This document shows positions 32,967 to 42,132 of a stretch of 64,000 nt of DNA, piece after piece. Source of the DNA: Brevibacillus ruminantium (GTDB lineage: Bacteria > Bacillota > Bacilli > Brevibacillales > Brevibacillaceae); the NCBI RefSeq assembly GCF_023746555.1, contig NZ_CP098755.1, positions 1,516,001-1,580,000 on the forward strand, in the 5' to 3' direction. The number at the start of each line of letters is the position of its first letter. The stretch's first letter is position 1. Both the position numbers and the translations under genes were made by a program. Under the pieces are notes generated by a model that made no database searches, was not told the origin of the DNA, and saw only the letters and a program-made list of their open reading frames with translations.

Positions 32967-35873
32967 ATGTGGTCGTGGCTTCACAGTTTGATGCGTTTTA
33001 TTCGCGGGGAAGAAAGCGAACAGGAGAGAGGGCAGACAGGGCAGACAGAAACATATGTCCGGCCTTCTTCGAGTGTGCCTGGCGGTTCGCTTCAGGCGAG
33101 AACCAAAAGCATTTACCCGAAAGAACGGGAAGCTGCCCCAACGCCGGAGTCGTTTAATCGGCAAAAACGGCGGGCATTTAAATTTCCCGTCATCCCTGAC
33201 GAGAAAAAGCCGGATACTCGTGCACAGACCCCTCCTGTGGTTGAAGCAAGCCGGGAACGGGAGAGTAGCCCCTTTGCATACAAAAGAAGTTCGGACGATT
33301 CTGCGCCTTCGGCAGGCTCGCGGAATACGAGGACAGGTCGAAATGCGGACAAGCTGCGCAATCAAGAGAAGCCGGACAATACGGTGAAGCCGCGCGAAGC
33401 GGAAATGCAGCCTCAAATGGATGTGCCGCGCACCTCTCCAGGGCGAAGAAGCACTCTTGTCAATGAAGAGTCGCAGCCTTCCCTCGGGATGGGAAAACCA
33501 GCAGCCGGCAAACGTACATACATCCCTTCTGAAGTGATTTCGCCGGTCTTTGGGAAAATAACTCCGGAGTCAGGGGCCGACCACCGGATTCATACGACGG
33601 CAGGGGTGCTGTCGGCATTGGAGCTGGTGAATGAGCAGCAGTCGAGGCTCAAGCAGGACGAACAAAACAGGCTGCTTGCCAGCCAAGCGAAACAGGCGGC
33701 CAGCGATGTTTCCCTTTCCTCATTAGCGGAAGCGGAGGAGGGAGAGAAAAGCGCAGAAGAAGCCTACCTGTTACTCCACGAACAACCAGGGGAACTGGAG
33801 ACAGAAACGGAAATGGTTTCCGCTTTGCCAGATCGGGACGAGCCAGGCTTTCCAGATGAGCAAAGCGCTCTGGAGGAATCCGTTCAGTCGGATGTGAGGC
33901 TCGACAGAAGTGAAACGTTTGATACAGAAGAATTACTTGGCACAAATGAAAGGATCGGCACAAACGAATCTGGCGAGACAGAGGAAATGATCAACGCAGA
34001 CGATTCGATTGATTCAGACGAGATGATCAACCGAGACAGCTCAAGCGATTTTGATGACGATACTGCTGTGGAAGAACCAGACAATTTACCAGATGGTGAA
34101 CAAGATGTTGTTGTTCCCATTCGGATTGAGGTGGAAGTCACTTCAGAAGAACGGCCTTCGGCTGCCGAAATCGCAGCTGCATTGGCAGCGTATGCCCAGG
34201 AAGATACTAGCACGGACCAGGGGAAAGATCCTGTTATCAATTCTTCGGAGCAGATACCCGCTGTCTTGGCATCAGCAAATCCGCCTTCCGTGCTGTCCTT
34301 TGCTGAGCTTCAGACAGCAAAGCTGAAGGAAAAAATGGAGCAGGCCGCGGCGAGGGGATTCGATAGGGAGAACGCTTCACAAGTGGGATTTGGAGGGGGG
34401 CAAACTTCGACACCGGGAATCGCCGATCCGCAGACTTCAGCCGAACAATCGGGTGAAGAGCCGGTATACACCCGTCCGTCGCTGGATTTGCTTGCCCCCT
34501 CTCCGACGCTGAGCGAGGATGACGACGAGCATACCCAACTGCAAAAACTGCTGCTGGAAGAAACCTTGACCAATTTCAACGTCAACGCGCAGGTGGTCGG
34601 CATCGTAAAGGGTCCGTCGGTCACGCGCTTTGAGATCCAGCCTGCCCCGGGAGTCAAGGTGAACAAGATTACCGGGCTGATCGACGATATTAAACTGAAT
34701 CTGGCAGCGAAGGATATTCGCATCGAAGCTCCGATACCGGGACGAAACGCGGTGGGGATCGAGGTGCCCAATCTGACCAGCCAGCCGGTCCTGATCAGCC
34801 GCATTCTCGAGTCTGAAAAATTTCAAGCCCATCCGTCGCCGCTGGCTGTCGCTTTGGGCATCGATATCGGCGGAGAGCCGATCGTGGCGGACATCAAAAA
34901 AATGCCGCATGGGTTGATCGCCGGCTCCACCGGTTCCGGAAAAAGTGTCTGTATCAACTCGATTATCGTCAGTCTGCTGTACAAGGCCAATCCAGAGCAG
35001 GTGAGGCTGCTTCTGATTGACCCGAAAATGGTAGAGCTTGCCCCTTACAATCATTTGCCGCATCTGGTGACGCCGGTGGTGACAGATGCCAAACAAGCTA
35101 CGGCGGCCCTGAAGTGGGCGGTAGAGGAGATGGAAAAGCGCTATGCCCTGTTCGTCGATGCGGGGGTGCGGGATATTGACCGCTACAACCAAACGACAGA
35201 TGAACCGCTTCCCTTTATCGTCATCGTGATTGATGAGCTGGCCGACCTGATGATGGTCTCGCCGCAGGATGTGGAGGATTGCATTATCCGCATTGCACAG
35301 AAAGCCCGTGCTTGCGGCATTCATCTGCTGCTCGCTACCCAGCGCCCATCGGTTGATGTGATCACAGGGAATATCAAGGCCAACGTACCTACGCGTCTTG
35401 CCTTTGCCGTATTTTCTCAGGTTGACTCCCGGACCATTCTCGATCAGTCCGGCGCAGAGCGTTTGCTGGGACGCGGGGACATGCTCTTTTTGGAAAGCGG
35501 GACAACTCCGATTCGCTTGCAAGGCAACTACGTTTCCGATGATGAGATCGAGGCAGTTACGCAGTCGATCAAAAAGCAGCGGAAGCCGGCCTATCTGTTT
35601 AGCAAGGAAGATTTGGAACAACAGGTACAGTCCTTTGACCACGGAGACGATGCGCTCTACCATGAGGCACTGCTCTTCGTCGCCGAACAAGGACAGGCCT
35701 CAGCATCTGGCCTCCAGCGTCGGTTCCGCGTGGGCTACAACCGGGCTGCCCGCCTGATCGAGATGATGGAAGCAGACGGGTACGTCGCAGGACAGAGCGG
35801 TGGAAAGCCTCGCGCTGTGCTCATCACTTTGGAGGATGCACAAGCGCTGACGGAAGGGACTTCTCTGTTTTAA
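32967..35873 (+). CDS. sftA: DNA translocase SftA (soluble FtsK/SpoIIIE family)
   Basis: A 968-residue ATP-driven DNA pump that clears chromosome termini from the division septum. The N-terminal ~500 residues are acidic and low-complexity with no membrane helices, which points to SftA and not SpoIIIE. The core follows: FtsK alpha-domain (ETLTNFNVNAQVVGIVKGPS), Walker A AGSTGSGKSVCINS near 652, Walker B FIVIVIDELADLMM, and a C-terminal gamma winged helix (ASGLQRRFRVGYNRAARLIE) that reads polar DNA motifs. The length is close to the ~950-residue B. subtilis protein. Confidence 0.93.
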   Translation: MWSWLHSLMRFIRGEESEQERGQTGQTETYVRPSSSVPGGSLQARTKSIYPKEREAAPTPESFNRQKRRAFKFPVIPDEKKPDTRAQTPPVVEASRERESSPFAYKRSSDDSAPSAGSRNTRTGRNADKLRNQEKPDNTVKPREAEMQPQMDVPRTSPGRRSTLVNEESQPSLGMGKPAAGKRTYIPSEVISPVFGKITPESGADHRIHTTAGVLSALELVNEQQSRLKQDEQNRLLASQAKQAASDVSLSSLAEAEEGEKSAEEAYLLLHEQPGELETETEMVSALPDRDEPGFPDEQSALEESVQSDVRLDRSETFDTEELLGTNERIGTNESGETEEMINADDSIDSDEMINRDSSSDFDDDTAVEEPDNLPDGEQDVVVPIRIEVEVTSEERPSAAEIAAALAAYAQEDTSTDQGKDPVINSSEQIPAVLASANPPSVLSFAELQTAKLKEKMEQAAARGFDRENASQVGFGGGQTSTPGIADPQTSAEQSGEEPVYTRPSLDLLAPSPTLSEDDDEHTQLQKLLLEETLTNFNVNAQVVGIVKGPSVTRFEIQPAPGVKVNKITGLIDDIKLNLAAKDIRIEAPIPGRNAVGIEVPNLTSQPVLISRILESEKFQAHPSPLAVALGIDIGGEPIVADIKKMPHGLIAGSTGSGKSVCINSIIVSLLYKANPEQVRLLLIDPKMVELAPYNHLPHLVTPVVTDAKQATAALKWAVEEMEKRYALFVDAGVRDIDRYNQTTDEPLPFIVIVIDELADLMMVSPQDVEDCIIRIAQKARACGIHLLLATQRPSVDVITGNIKANVPTRLAFAVFSQVDSRTILDQSGAERLLGRGDMLFLESGTTPIRLQGNYVSDDEIEAVTQSIKKQRKPAYLFSKEDLEQQVQSFDHGDDALYHEALLFVAEQGQASASGLQRRFRVGYNRAARLIEMMEADGYVAGQSGGKPRAVLITLEDAQALTEGTSLF

Positions 35874-35972
35874 CTGCCAGCTTTCAAAATGGCGATATGA
35901 TTATCCCGGAAAACAGCGCAAGCAAATGACCACAATGATAGAAAGCTTCATATAAGAAAGTGATCTTTTCAA

Positions 35973-36009
35973 AAGAAAGGATTCTCGAACCCGGGGCCTT
36001 TCTTTTTTT
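35973..36009 (+). terminator. weak terminator after sftA
   Basis: Short arms AAGAAAGG / CCTTTCTT around a 16-base loop, with an eight-T run after the stem. The rest of the 35.87-36.21 kb gap shows nothing else recognisable. Confidence 0.5.
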
Positions 36010-36207
36010 TGTACTTTCAGAAGGTGTAATTTCGCTAACGCGATAGAGGGTGAAAGTATAAGTGCAACTAAGGCCACGCCAAAATGCTTGGCGTAGCCAA
36101 GTTTTCTAATCCGGTAAACGCCCACGTGGAAAGAAGGCGCGCTCGGTTGCCGGATCACATAGTTCCGTGTATTCTGAAAAGTGTGAAGAAAGAAAGGGGG
36201 AGTACGC

Positions 36208-36603
36208 ATGGATTTTGTCACGAAGAAATACCAACAGATGGATGATCGTACCGTATTATTTAACGAGGAGTACTACCTTCGCGTCACACGCCTCCAGGTA
36301 GACGGTCTGGATGCAGCGGCGAAAGAGGATTTGTTTACCCATCTCTATTCGTTTGAAAGTGCGGACATCGAGCTGGAGATTGATATTTCTGAAGAAGAAC
36401 AGGGACATTGGTATCTGCAGCTTCTGGTCCCTCACGTACTCACTCTGCCTCAGACAGCTGACAAGCGACTGACACGCGGCGAGAAACAAATCGGGGAGCA
36501 TCTCTCACATCAATCAGCAGCACAGGCCGTCCACCTGTTGTCCGGGGATGCATTATACCACTATATCAAACGATACAATCCCAATCTGGATGTGACGGCA
36601 TAA
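36208..36603 (+). CDS. hypothetical protein, 131 residues
   Basis: A soluble, acidic protein with no recognised family. The middle part (SADIELEIDISEEEQGHWYL) looks like paired beta strands and the end is helical. GAAAGGGGGAG precedes the ATG. It is flanked by terminators on both sides, so it is probably monocistronic. Confidence 0.7.
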   Translation: MDFVTKKYQQMDDRTVLFNEEYYLRVTRLQVDGLDAAAKEDLFTHLYSFESADIELEIDISEEEQGHWYLQLLVPHVLTLPQTADKRLTRGEKQIGEHLSHQSAAQAVHLLSGDALYHYIKRYNPNLDVTA

Positions 36604-36613
36604 GCTGTCCTAC

Positions 36614-36648
36614 ATGGCCCGGCACGAAGCTTCGGGCCATTCTTTTTC
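36614..36648 (+). terminator. terminator after the 131-residue protein gene
   Basis: Stem ATGGCCCG / CGGGCCAT (36614-36621 and 36633-36640) followed by TTCTTTTT. Confidence 0.8.
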
Positions 36649-36697
36649 ACATTTGTGCGAGCAAGCTGAGCAGAAAATTCCGCGATGTCCTTTCCTA

Positions 36698-36713
36698 AAA
36701 GACACTTGTCTTT
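36698..36713. promoter_or_regulatory. perfect dyad upstream of the aspartokinase gene
   Basis: AAAGACA-CT-TGTCTTT is a perfect 7+2+7 palindrome, 68-83 bases before the aspartokinase start. A TATACT box lies at 36734-36739. The 2-base spacer makes it an operator candidate and not an RNA hairpin. The binding protein is unknown. Confidence 0.35.
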
Positions 36714-36780
36714 ATGGAGCAAATAATTTAACCTATACTCATATAGTTTTGATCGTTGAAATAGATGGAGGAGTCGGATT

Positions 36781-38178
36781 ATGAAAGTAGCCAAATTTGG
36801 TGGGACCTCACTGGCAAGCGCCGCACAGATAAAGAAAGTTTGTAAAATTGTCAAAGCCGATGAGCAGCGGCGGATTATCGTCGTTTCCGCACCAGGGAAA
36901 CGGCACAAGGAAGATACCAAAGTAACGGATTTGCTCATCCAGTATGCCGAGGAGCGGCTTGCGGGGCAATCTGGTGAAGAAGCACAGGCACGAATTCATG
37001 GCAGATACGCGGAAATTGCGGAAGAACTGGGGTTGTCAAGAGAGGCTGCGGATCGTATCGCCGCGCATCTGAACCAGTCGCTTCAATACGAGCAGGGAGA
37101 GGCTCCAGGCCGCTTCATGGACAGGGTGAAGGCTGCAGGCGAGGATACCAGTGCCAAGCTGGTTGCGCTCTATCTGCAAAGCGTGGGCAAAGAGGCCGTC
37201 TACGTAAATCCCAAGGAGGCTGGACTGCTTGTGACAGGGGAGCCTGGCAATGCCCATGTGCTGCCAGAGGCTTACGAAAAATTGCAGAGTCTGAAACAGC
37301 AAAAGGACATTGTGGTCTTTCCCGGATTTTTCGGGTATACGCCCGAAGGAGAGCTGGTGACATTCTCCCGCGGCGGCTCGGATGTAACCGGCTCGATCCT
37401 GGCTGCAGCGATCCAGGCAGAGCTTTATGAAAACTTCACGGATGTAGACTCTGTGTACGCCGTCAATCCCAATCTGATCGCCCAGCCAAAGGAAATCAGT
37501 GTGATTACCTATCGGGAAATGAGGGAGCTCTCGTATTCGGGCTTTTCCGTGTTTCATGAGGAAGCGCTGTACCCGGCCTATCAGGCGGGCATTCCCGTCT
37601 GCATCAAAAATACCAATAATCCGCAAGCACCCGGGACGATGATTGTATCCGAACGGGCGATTCATGAGAATCAGGTAGCTGGTATCGCGTCGGACAAAGG
37701 GTTCTGCAGCGTTTATGTCAGCAAGTATCTGTTAAACAAAGAGATTGGGTTTGGGCGGCGTCTCCTGCAAATCCTGGAGGAGGAGGGGCTTTCCTACGAG
37801 CATACTCCTTCGGGAATTGATAATATCTCGGTGATTCTGCGAGAAAAAGATTTTACGCCGGGAATCGAACGGCGCGTGGTCGACAGGCTCCGGCTGGAGC
37901 TTCATGCGGAGGATATTATCGTCGAGCGGGGTCTTGCTCTCGTCATGATCGTAGGAGAAGGCATGCGCCGATCGGTAGGCACGTCCGCCAGAGCGACTTC
38001 CGCGCTGGCCAATGCCAAGGTCAATCTGGAGATGATCAATCAGGGATCGTCTGAGGTAAGCATGATGTTTGGGGTGAAGGAAGTCGACGCGGACCGGGCC
38101 GTCATTGCTCTGTATGATGAGTTCTTTTCCAAGACAACCACACAAGCAGGAGATATGGCAATCACTTTGAACGCATGA
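36781..38178 (+). CDS. lysC: aspartate kinase (YclM/aspartokinase III type)
   Basis: A 465-residue enzyme phosphorylating aspartate, the first step to lysine, threonine, methionine and diaminopimelate. The N-terminus KFGGTSLAS and the segment VVSAPGKRHKEDTKVTDLL are typical of aspartokinases of the YclM kind. The catalytic FSRGGSDVTGSILAA follows, and two ACT domains fill about 310-455, the second with SVGTSARATSALANAKVNLEMI. The product is monofunctional, with no homoserine dehydrogenase domain. GGAGG precedes the ATG. No lysine riboswitch fits in the 177-base upstream gap. Confidence 0.94.
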   Translation: MKVAKFGGTSLASAAQIKKVCKIVKADEQRRIIVVSAPGKRHKEDTKVTDLLIQYAEERLAGQSGEEAQARIHGRYAEIAEELGLSREAADRIAAHLNQSLQYEQGEAPGRFMDRVKAAGEDTSAKLVALYLQSVGKEAVYVNPKEAGLLVTGEPGNAHVLPEAYEKLQSLKQQKDIVVFPGFFGYTPEGELVTFSRGGSDVTGSILAAAIQAELYENFTDVDSVYAVNPNLIAQPKEISVITYREMRELSYSGFSVFHEEALYPAYQAGIPVCIKNTNNPQAPGTMIVSERAIHENQVAGIASDKGFCSVYVSKYLLNKEIGFGRRLLQILEEEGLSYEHTPSGIDNISVILREKDFTPGIERRVVDRLRLELHAEDIIVERGLALVMIVGEGMRRSVGTSARATSALANAKVNLEMINQGSSEVSMMFGVKEVDADRAVIALYDEFFSKTTTQAGDMAITLNA

Positions 38179-38200
38179 GATCAGAAAAATAGGATTGGGG

Positions 38201-38242
38201 AACCCCCTTTGCAGCGTTAGACATGCTGCGAAGGGGGTTTTT
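38201..38242 (+). terminator. terminator of the aspartokinase gene
   Basis: Arms AACCCCCTTTGCAGC / GCTGCGAAGGGGGTT around a 9-base loop, followed by T residues. Confidence 0.9.
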
Positions 38243-38332
38243 CTGTTCACGACAAAAGAAATAGGACATGACAAAAGAAATGGTCAAGTTTTTATCCGGG
38301 TCGCCATACCATTTTACTAACTCCATATTTCA

Positions 38333-38451
38333 GTTCTGTCCAGTAGGTACTCCCGCCTATCAGGCAGAACGTGCGAAGGCAGAGCGACGATAGAGCTCAC
38401 CAGCTTGAACGGCACAAACTCGGTGGAGGCTTATGGCTACCGGGGAGCTGG
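38333..38451 (+). ncRNA. structured leader RNA candidate before the polysaccharide operon
   Basis: Two stacked structures are visible. The first hairpin pairs GTTCTG (38333-38338) with CAGAAC (38365-38370), with inner TAGG/CCTA around TACTCCCG. The second has an outer stem CCAGCT/AGCTGG (38400-38405 and 38446-38451) and an inner stem CTCGGT/ACCGGG. It lies 74 bases before the first gene of a Wzx/Wzy cluster. Its placement recalls the EAR (eps-associated RNA, Rfam epsC) antitermination element of Bacillales polysaccharide operons. Identity not proven; no covariation was tested. Confidence 0.45.
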
Positions 38452-38524
38452 ATGGAAGCCAAACGGATAAGATGCGCCGATACGTACACTTTATGTCGAT
38501 GAAATGTCCAAGGAGGTATTCGTC

Positions 38525-39220
38525 ATGGAGATGGAGCTGGCAGATGTACGACGGATACTGCGGCGGAATGCAGGAATGATTCTGTTGGTAGTGGTTGTCT
38601 GCGTCGTGGTAGCGGGGTTGATTAGTTTTTTTGTACTAAAACCAGTATACGAAGCCAAAGCGACGCTGCTTGTCAAAAAACAGCAATCGGGAGGTCAGCT
38701 GGCGTATGAGGATCTGATGACCAGTGAGAAGCTGGTGAAAACCTACGGCGAAATCATGAAAAGCCGCTTGGTTGTAGAAGATGTCATCGCCAAGCTGAAG
38801 GTGAACGAGTCGGTAACCAATCTGCTAAAGCGAGTTGAGGTAAAGACAGACAATGAATCACTGATGACCGCAGTCGTGGTAAGGGATACCGATCCGGTCA
38901 GAGCCGTCCGGATTGCGAACGAATTGGCGCGCATCTCGATGGTGAAATGGAATCAATTAATGGAAATGGACAGTGTGATTCTGATCGATCCGGCCGAGCA
39001 GGAGGACTCGCAAAAGCCCGTTCAACCCCGTCCCTATCTAAACATGCTGCTCTCCTTTGTGCTTTCTCTGATGGCGGGAATCGCTTTTGCTTTTCTCCGG
39101 GAATTTCTCCATAAAACGGTCGAGACAGAGGAAGAACTGGAAGCCCTGCTTGGCATGCCTGTCCTGGGAATCGTACCCGTGATGAAGCGGTCAAAAAAGT
39201 TTATACGCAAAGCGGGGTAG
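38525..39220 (+). CDS. Wzz/CpsC-type polysaccharide chain-length and kinase modulator
   Basis: A 231-residue membrane protein. A short cytoplasmic start and a helix (about 17-38, MILLVVVVCVVVAGLISFFV) are followed by the Wzz extracellular domain and a second helix near 175-195 after the conserved Pro motif PVQPRPYLNML. The C-terminal tail contacts the partner tyrosine kinase encoded next. AAGGAGG precedes the ATG at 38525. It is the transmembrane half of the split Gram-positive bacterial tyrosine kinase. Confidence 0.9.
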   Translation: MEMELADVRRILRRNAGMILLVVVVCVVVAGLISFFVLKPVYEAKATLLVKKQQSGGQLAYEDLMTSEKLVKTYGEIMKSRLVVEDVIAKLKVNESVTNLLKRVEVKTDNESLMTAVVVRDTDPVRAVRIANELARISMVKWNQLMEMDSVILIDPAEQEDSQKPVQPRPYLNMLLSFVLSLMAGIAFAFLREFLHKTVETEEELEALLGMPVLGIVPVMKRSKKFIRKAG

Positions 39221-39332
39221 CATTGTGGGAAGCAAACAGGCCAGCATTCAGGGAAGGGACAGGCCTTATGGTAAAAACTGGGAATAGGGGAGTGACATGG
39301 ATGGAAAGCAGGAAAAAAAAGGAGAGGAAACG

Positions 39333-40001
39333 ATGAGGGCAGGCGATCGGGGGATGTCTCTGGTCTGTTTGGAAGAACCGCGGTCACCTATCGCAGAAGC
39401 GTACCGGACACTCAGAACCAATTTGCAGTTTGCCGGCTTTGAACAGGATTTGAAAAGCCTCTTGATTACCAGTGCGGATCCAGGCGAAGGAAAGACGACC
39501 ACGGTGACCAATCTGGCAGTAGTCATGGCGCAGACGGGCAAGCGTGTTCTCGTCATCGATGCAGACCTGCGAAGACCTGCCCTGCATTTTCGCTTTCCGG
39601 TGACGAATCTGAGGGGATTGTCCGAAGTTTTGAGCGGAGAACGCCCCTTCGCGGAAGTGATCCAGCGAGTGGATCAGGAAAATATTCATGTGATGACATC
39701 AGGCACCCTTCCCCCCAATCCTTCAGAACTGCTTCATACCGGACAGATGAGGGAGCTTTTGCTCAGCGTCCGAACTCATTATGATGTGATCCTGCTGGAT
39801 GCTCCCCCAATCCTGCCCGTAACAGATGCACAAATTCTCGCTCGTCATGCGGATGGTGTGCTGCTCGTCGTACGCAGTGGAAAAGTGCTGGTGAATCATG
39901 TGAAAAAGGCGCAGGGTTTATTGCAGCACGCGGGAGCCAATCTCGTCGGTACGCTCCTGAACCACAAAAGAATGACGACGAAGAGCTACTACTATGATTG
40001 A
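39333..40001 (+). CDS. bacterial tyrosine kinase (CpsD/YwqD type)
   Basis: A 222-residue BY-kinase. Walker A is ADPGEGKTTTVTNLA, Walker A' VLVIDADLRRPAL, Walker B VILLDAPPILP. The C-terminus has a tyrosine cluster (KSYYYD) that is the usual autophosphorylation site. The early EAYRTLRTNLQFA segment is the oligomer-contact motif. The ATG at 39333 has the stronger ribosome site (AAAGGAGAGG); an ATG at 39297 in frame would add 12 residues. It controls polymer length and output with the CpsC-like protein. Confidence 0.92.
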   Translation: MRAGDRGMSLVCLEEPRSPIAEAYRTLRTNLQFAGFEQDLKSLLITSADPGEGKTTTVTNLAVVMAQTGKRVLVIDADLRRPALHFRFPVTNLRGLSEVLSGERPFAEVIQRVDQENIHVMTSGTLPPNPSELLHTGQMRELLLSVRTHYDVILLDAPPILPVTDAQILARHADGVLLVVRSGKVLVNHVKKAQGLLQHAGANLVGTLLNHKRMTTKSYYYD

Positions 40002-40776
40002 TTTGCACTGCCATATACTACCAAGTGTTGACGATGGCCCTAGAGATGCGGCGACATCATTGGAAATGGCCAGAATGGCTGCATCTGAAGGGATCACTGA
40101 CATTGTGGCAAGCCCGCACACCCACAACGGTCTATACGAAAACCGCCCTCATCAAGTAATCGCAGCGGTGCAAATACTGCAGCAGCAAATCGATTGCGCG
40201 GGAATTCCGCTCGTGATCCATCCCGGGTCCGAAGTGCATTTGCACCATCAGCTGCTGAATCATGTGACCAACGACATGGTCCTGACGATCGGGGACCAGA
40301 AGCAGCATCTCTTGCTCGAACTGCCTGTTTACTGCCCGTTTTCTTTTATCGAAAGGGTATTGCAGGACCTGCTCAAAGCGGGCATCACGCCCGTCATTGC
40401 CCATCCGGAGCGTAACGAGATGCTGAGAAACTCGCTTCACCACCTGATGAGATGGCGGGAACAGAAAGTCTTGTTTCAGATCAATGCAGGAAGCCTCCTG
40501 GGGCAACTGGGTAGAAAGGCGCAGGGATATGCGTACCAGCTGCTGCGACACGGGCTGGTTCATGTACTGGCCAGCGACGGTCACGATACGAGAAAACGAA
40601 AGCCTTCGCTGAAAGCTGCCTACCGCTGCTTGGACGAGACCCTGTCCTCAGAGGTTTCCATCCACCTTCAGTGGAATGCGCAAGCCATTCTAAGAGGAGA
40701 ACCGTGTGTAAACCTGGAACCGCGCTCTGGAACCAGGTTTTTCCAGGTTCCCCGATTTCTTTATCCTTGGCCATGA
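39994..40776 (+). CDS. PHP-family protein tyrosine phosphatase (CpsB/YwqE type)
   Basis: A 260-residue manganese-dependent phosphatase. PHP motifs are MIDLHCHILPSVDDGP, ASPHTHNG, PVIAHPER and ASDGHDT. It overlaps the kinase gene by 8 bases, so kinase and phosphatase are translationally coupled. It reverses phosphorylation of the kinase tyrosine cluster and possibly of sugar enzymes in the operon. Confidence 0.93.
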   Translation: MIDLHCHILPSVDDGPRDAATSLEMARMAASEGITDIVASPHTHNGLYENRPHQVIAAVQILQQQIDCAGIPLVIHPGSEVHLHHQLLNHVTNDMVLTIGDQKQHLLLELPVYCPFSFIERVLQDLLKAGITPVIAHPERNEMLRNSLHHLMRWREQKVLFQINAGSLLGQLGRKAQGYAYQLLRHGLVHVLASDGHDTRKRKPSLKAAYRCLDETLSSEVSIHLQWNAQAILRGEPCVNLEPRSGTRFFQVPRFLYPWP

Positions 40777-40800
40777 TCCTTTGGAAAAGAGGCGGAATTC

Positions 40801-42132
40801 ATGAGCATGATGATGTCAAAATCCTATCATCAAACTGCAATTATTGAAAAATTTTTAAGCCGTTCCGCTGTTGTAGGTGTGATCGGTATGGGGTATGTAG
40901 GTTTGCCTTTCGCCGTTGAAAAGGCGAAGATGGGCTTTCATGTGATCGGAGTGGAGCAAAACCCCTACCGTGCTGATAAAATCAACTCGGGAGAAAGCTA
41001 TATCCCTGACGTAGACAGTGCTGTACTGACCGACTTGGTCGAACAAGGCTTCATTCGTGCGATGACCGATTTTTCCCTGGTGGCGGAGATGGATGCCATT
41101 ATTATCTGTGTACCGACGCCGCTCACCAAGCATTTAACACCCGATCTGCAGTATGTCGAAAGTGTCACCCGCGAGCTCGCCGGACGACTGCGGCCGGGAC
41201 AATTCATTTGCCTGGAGTCCACGACCTATCCCGGAACGACAGAAGAAATCATGCTCCCGATTTTGTCCACTTCCGGTCTTGCAGTGGAGGAGGAGTTTTT
41301 CCTGGCGCACTCACCCGAGCGCGTAGATCCGGGAAACAAGCGCTATACGACGAAAAATACCAATAAAGTCGTGGGCGGTATTGGACCGGCCTCCCTACAG
41401 GTTGCCAAGACGTTTTACCAACAGACAGTGGAGCATGTGATTGCCGTTTCCAATGCCAAAGTGGCGGAATTGGTAAAGGTGTATGAAAATACGTTTCGGG
41501 CGGTCAATATCGCCTTGGTCAACGAACTTCTCATGCTCTGTGATCGTCTGGACTTGAATGTGTGGGAGGTATTGGAGGCTGCTTTTACCAAGCCCTTCGG
41601 CATCCTCCCTTTTTACCCGGGGCCGGGCGTGGGGGGACACTGCATCCCGGTCGACCCCCATTACCTGGAATGGAAAGCGAAGGAGCTCAACTTCCAAACC
41701 CGCTTCATTTCGCTTGCCGGAGAAATCAATCGGAAAATGCCATCCTTTGTGAAGGAAAAGGTAATCCGGCTTTTAAATGATCAGGGCCGGGCTGTTTGGG
41801 GCAGCCGGATTCTCGTGGTAGGAATCGCCTACAAGAAGGATTTGGGTGATTACCGGGAGTCTCCTGCCGTCGATGTGATCAAGCTGCTTCTGGAAGATGG
41901 TGCGGAGGTCCTTTACCATGATCCCTTTGTCCCTTCTTTTGAATGCCTGGGCATCGTTCATGAGTCCTTGCCCTTGATGGAGGAGAACGTCACCTCCTGC
42001 GATTTGGTCATCATTACTACGGATCATAGCGAGGTTGACTATGAGACGCTTGTCCGTGATGCCAGGCATGTGCTGGATACGCGCAACGCTACCAAAGACG
42101 TGCAATATAGGGAAAGGATTACCCCCTTATGA
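40801..42132 (+). CDS. nucleotide-sugar 6-dehydrogenase (WbpA-like)
   Basis: A 443-residue UDP-sugar dehydrogenase. The NAD motif is VGVIGMGYVGLP, the catalytic Cys lies in PGVGGHCIPVDPHYL, and the C-terminal domain has VVGIAYKKDLGDYRESPA. It resembles UDP-N-acetylglucosamine 6-dehydrogenases more than UDP-glucose dehydrogenases, from the FAVEKAKMGFHVIGVEQN region and the following genes. It likely oxidises UDP-GlcNAc to UDP-GlcNAcA. Confidence 0.88.
   Translation: MSMMMSKSYHQTAIIEKFLSRSAVVGVIGMGYVGLPFAVEKAKMGFHVIGVEQNPYRADKINSGESYIPDVDSAVLTDLVEQGFIRAMTDFSLVAEMDAIIICVPTPLTKHLTPDLQYVESVTRELAGRLRPGQFICLESTTYPGTTEEIMLPILSTSGLAVEEEFFLAHSPERVDPGNKRYTTKNTNKVVGGIGPASLQVAKTFYQQTVEHVIAVSNAKVAELVKVYENTFRAVNIALVNELLMLCDRLDLNVWEVLEAAFTKPFGILPFYPGPGVGGHCIPVDPHYLEWKAKELNFQTRFISLAGEINRKMPSFVKEKVIRLLNDQGRAVWGSRILVVGIAYKKDLGDYRESPAVDVIKLLLEDGAEVLYHDPFVPSFECLGIVHESLPLMEENVTSCDLVIITTDHSEVDYETLVRDARHVLDTRNATKDVQYRERITPL

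Noticed and set aside
34437..35690. 417-codon minus-strand frame opposite sftA
   Set aside because: Shadow of the FtsK core; no independent support.
36604..36780. Lysine riboswitch before the aspartokinase gene
   Set aside because: The gap is too short after the preceding terminator and lacks the L-box core.
38333..38475. Cyclic-di-GMP (GEMM) riboswitch in the polysaccharide leader
   Set aside because: The GGCTTATGGCTACCGGG stretch looked suggestive, but the GACGCAAAGCC core and GCAAACC segment are missing.
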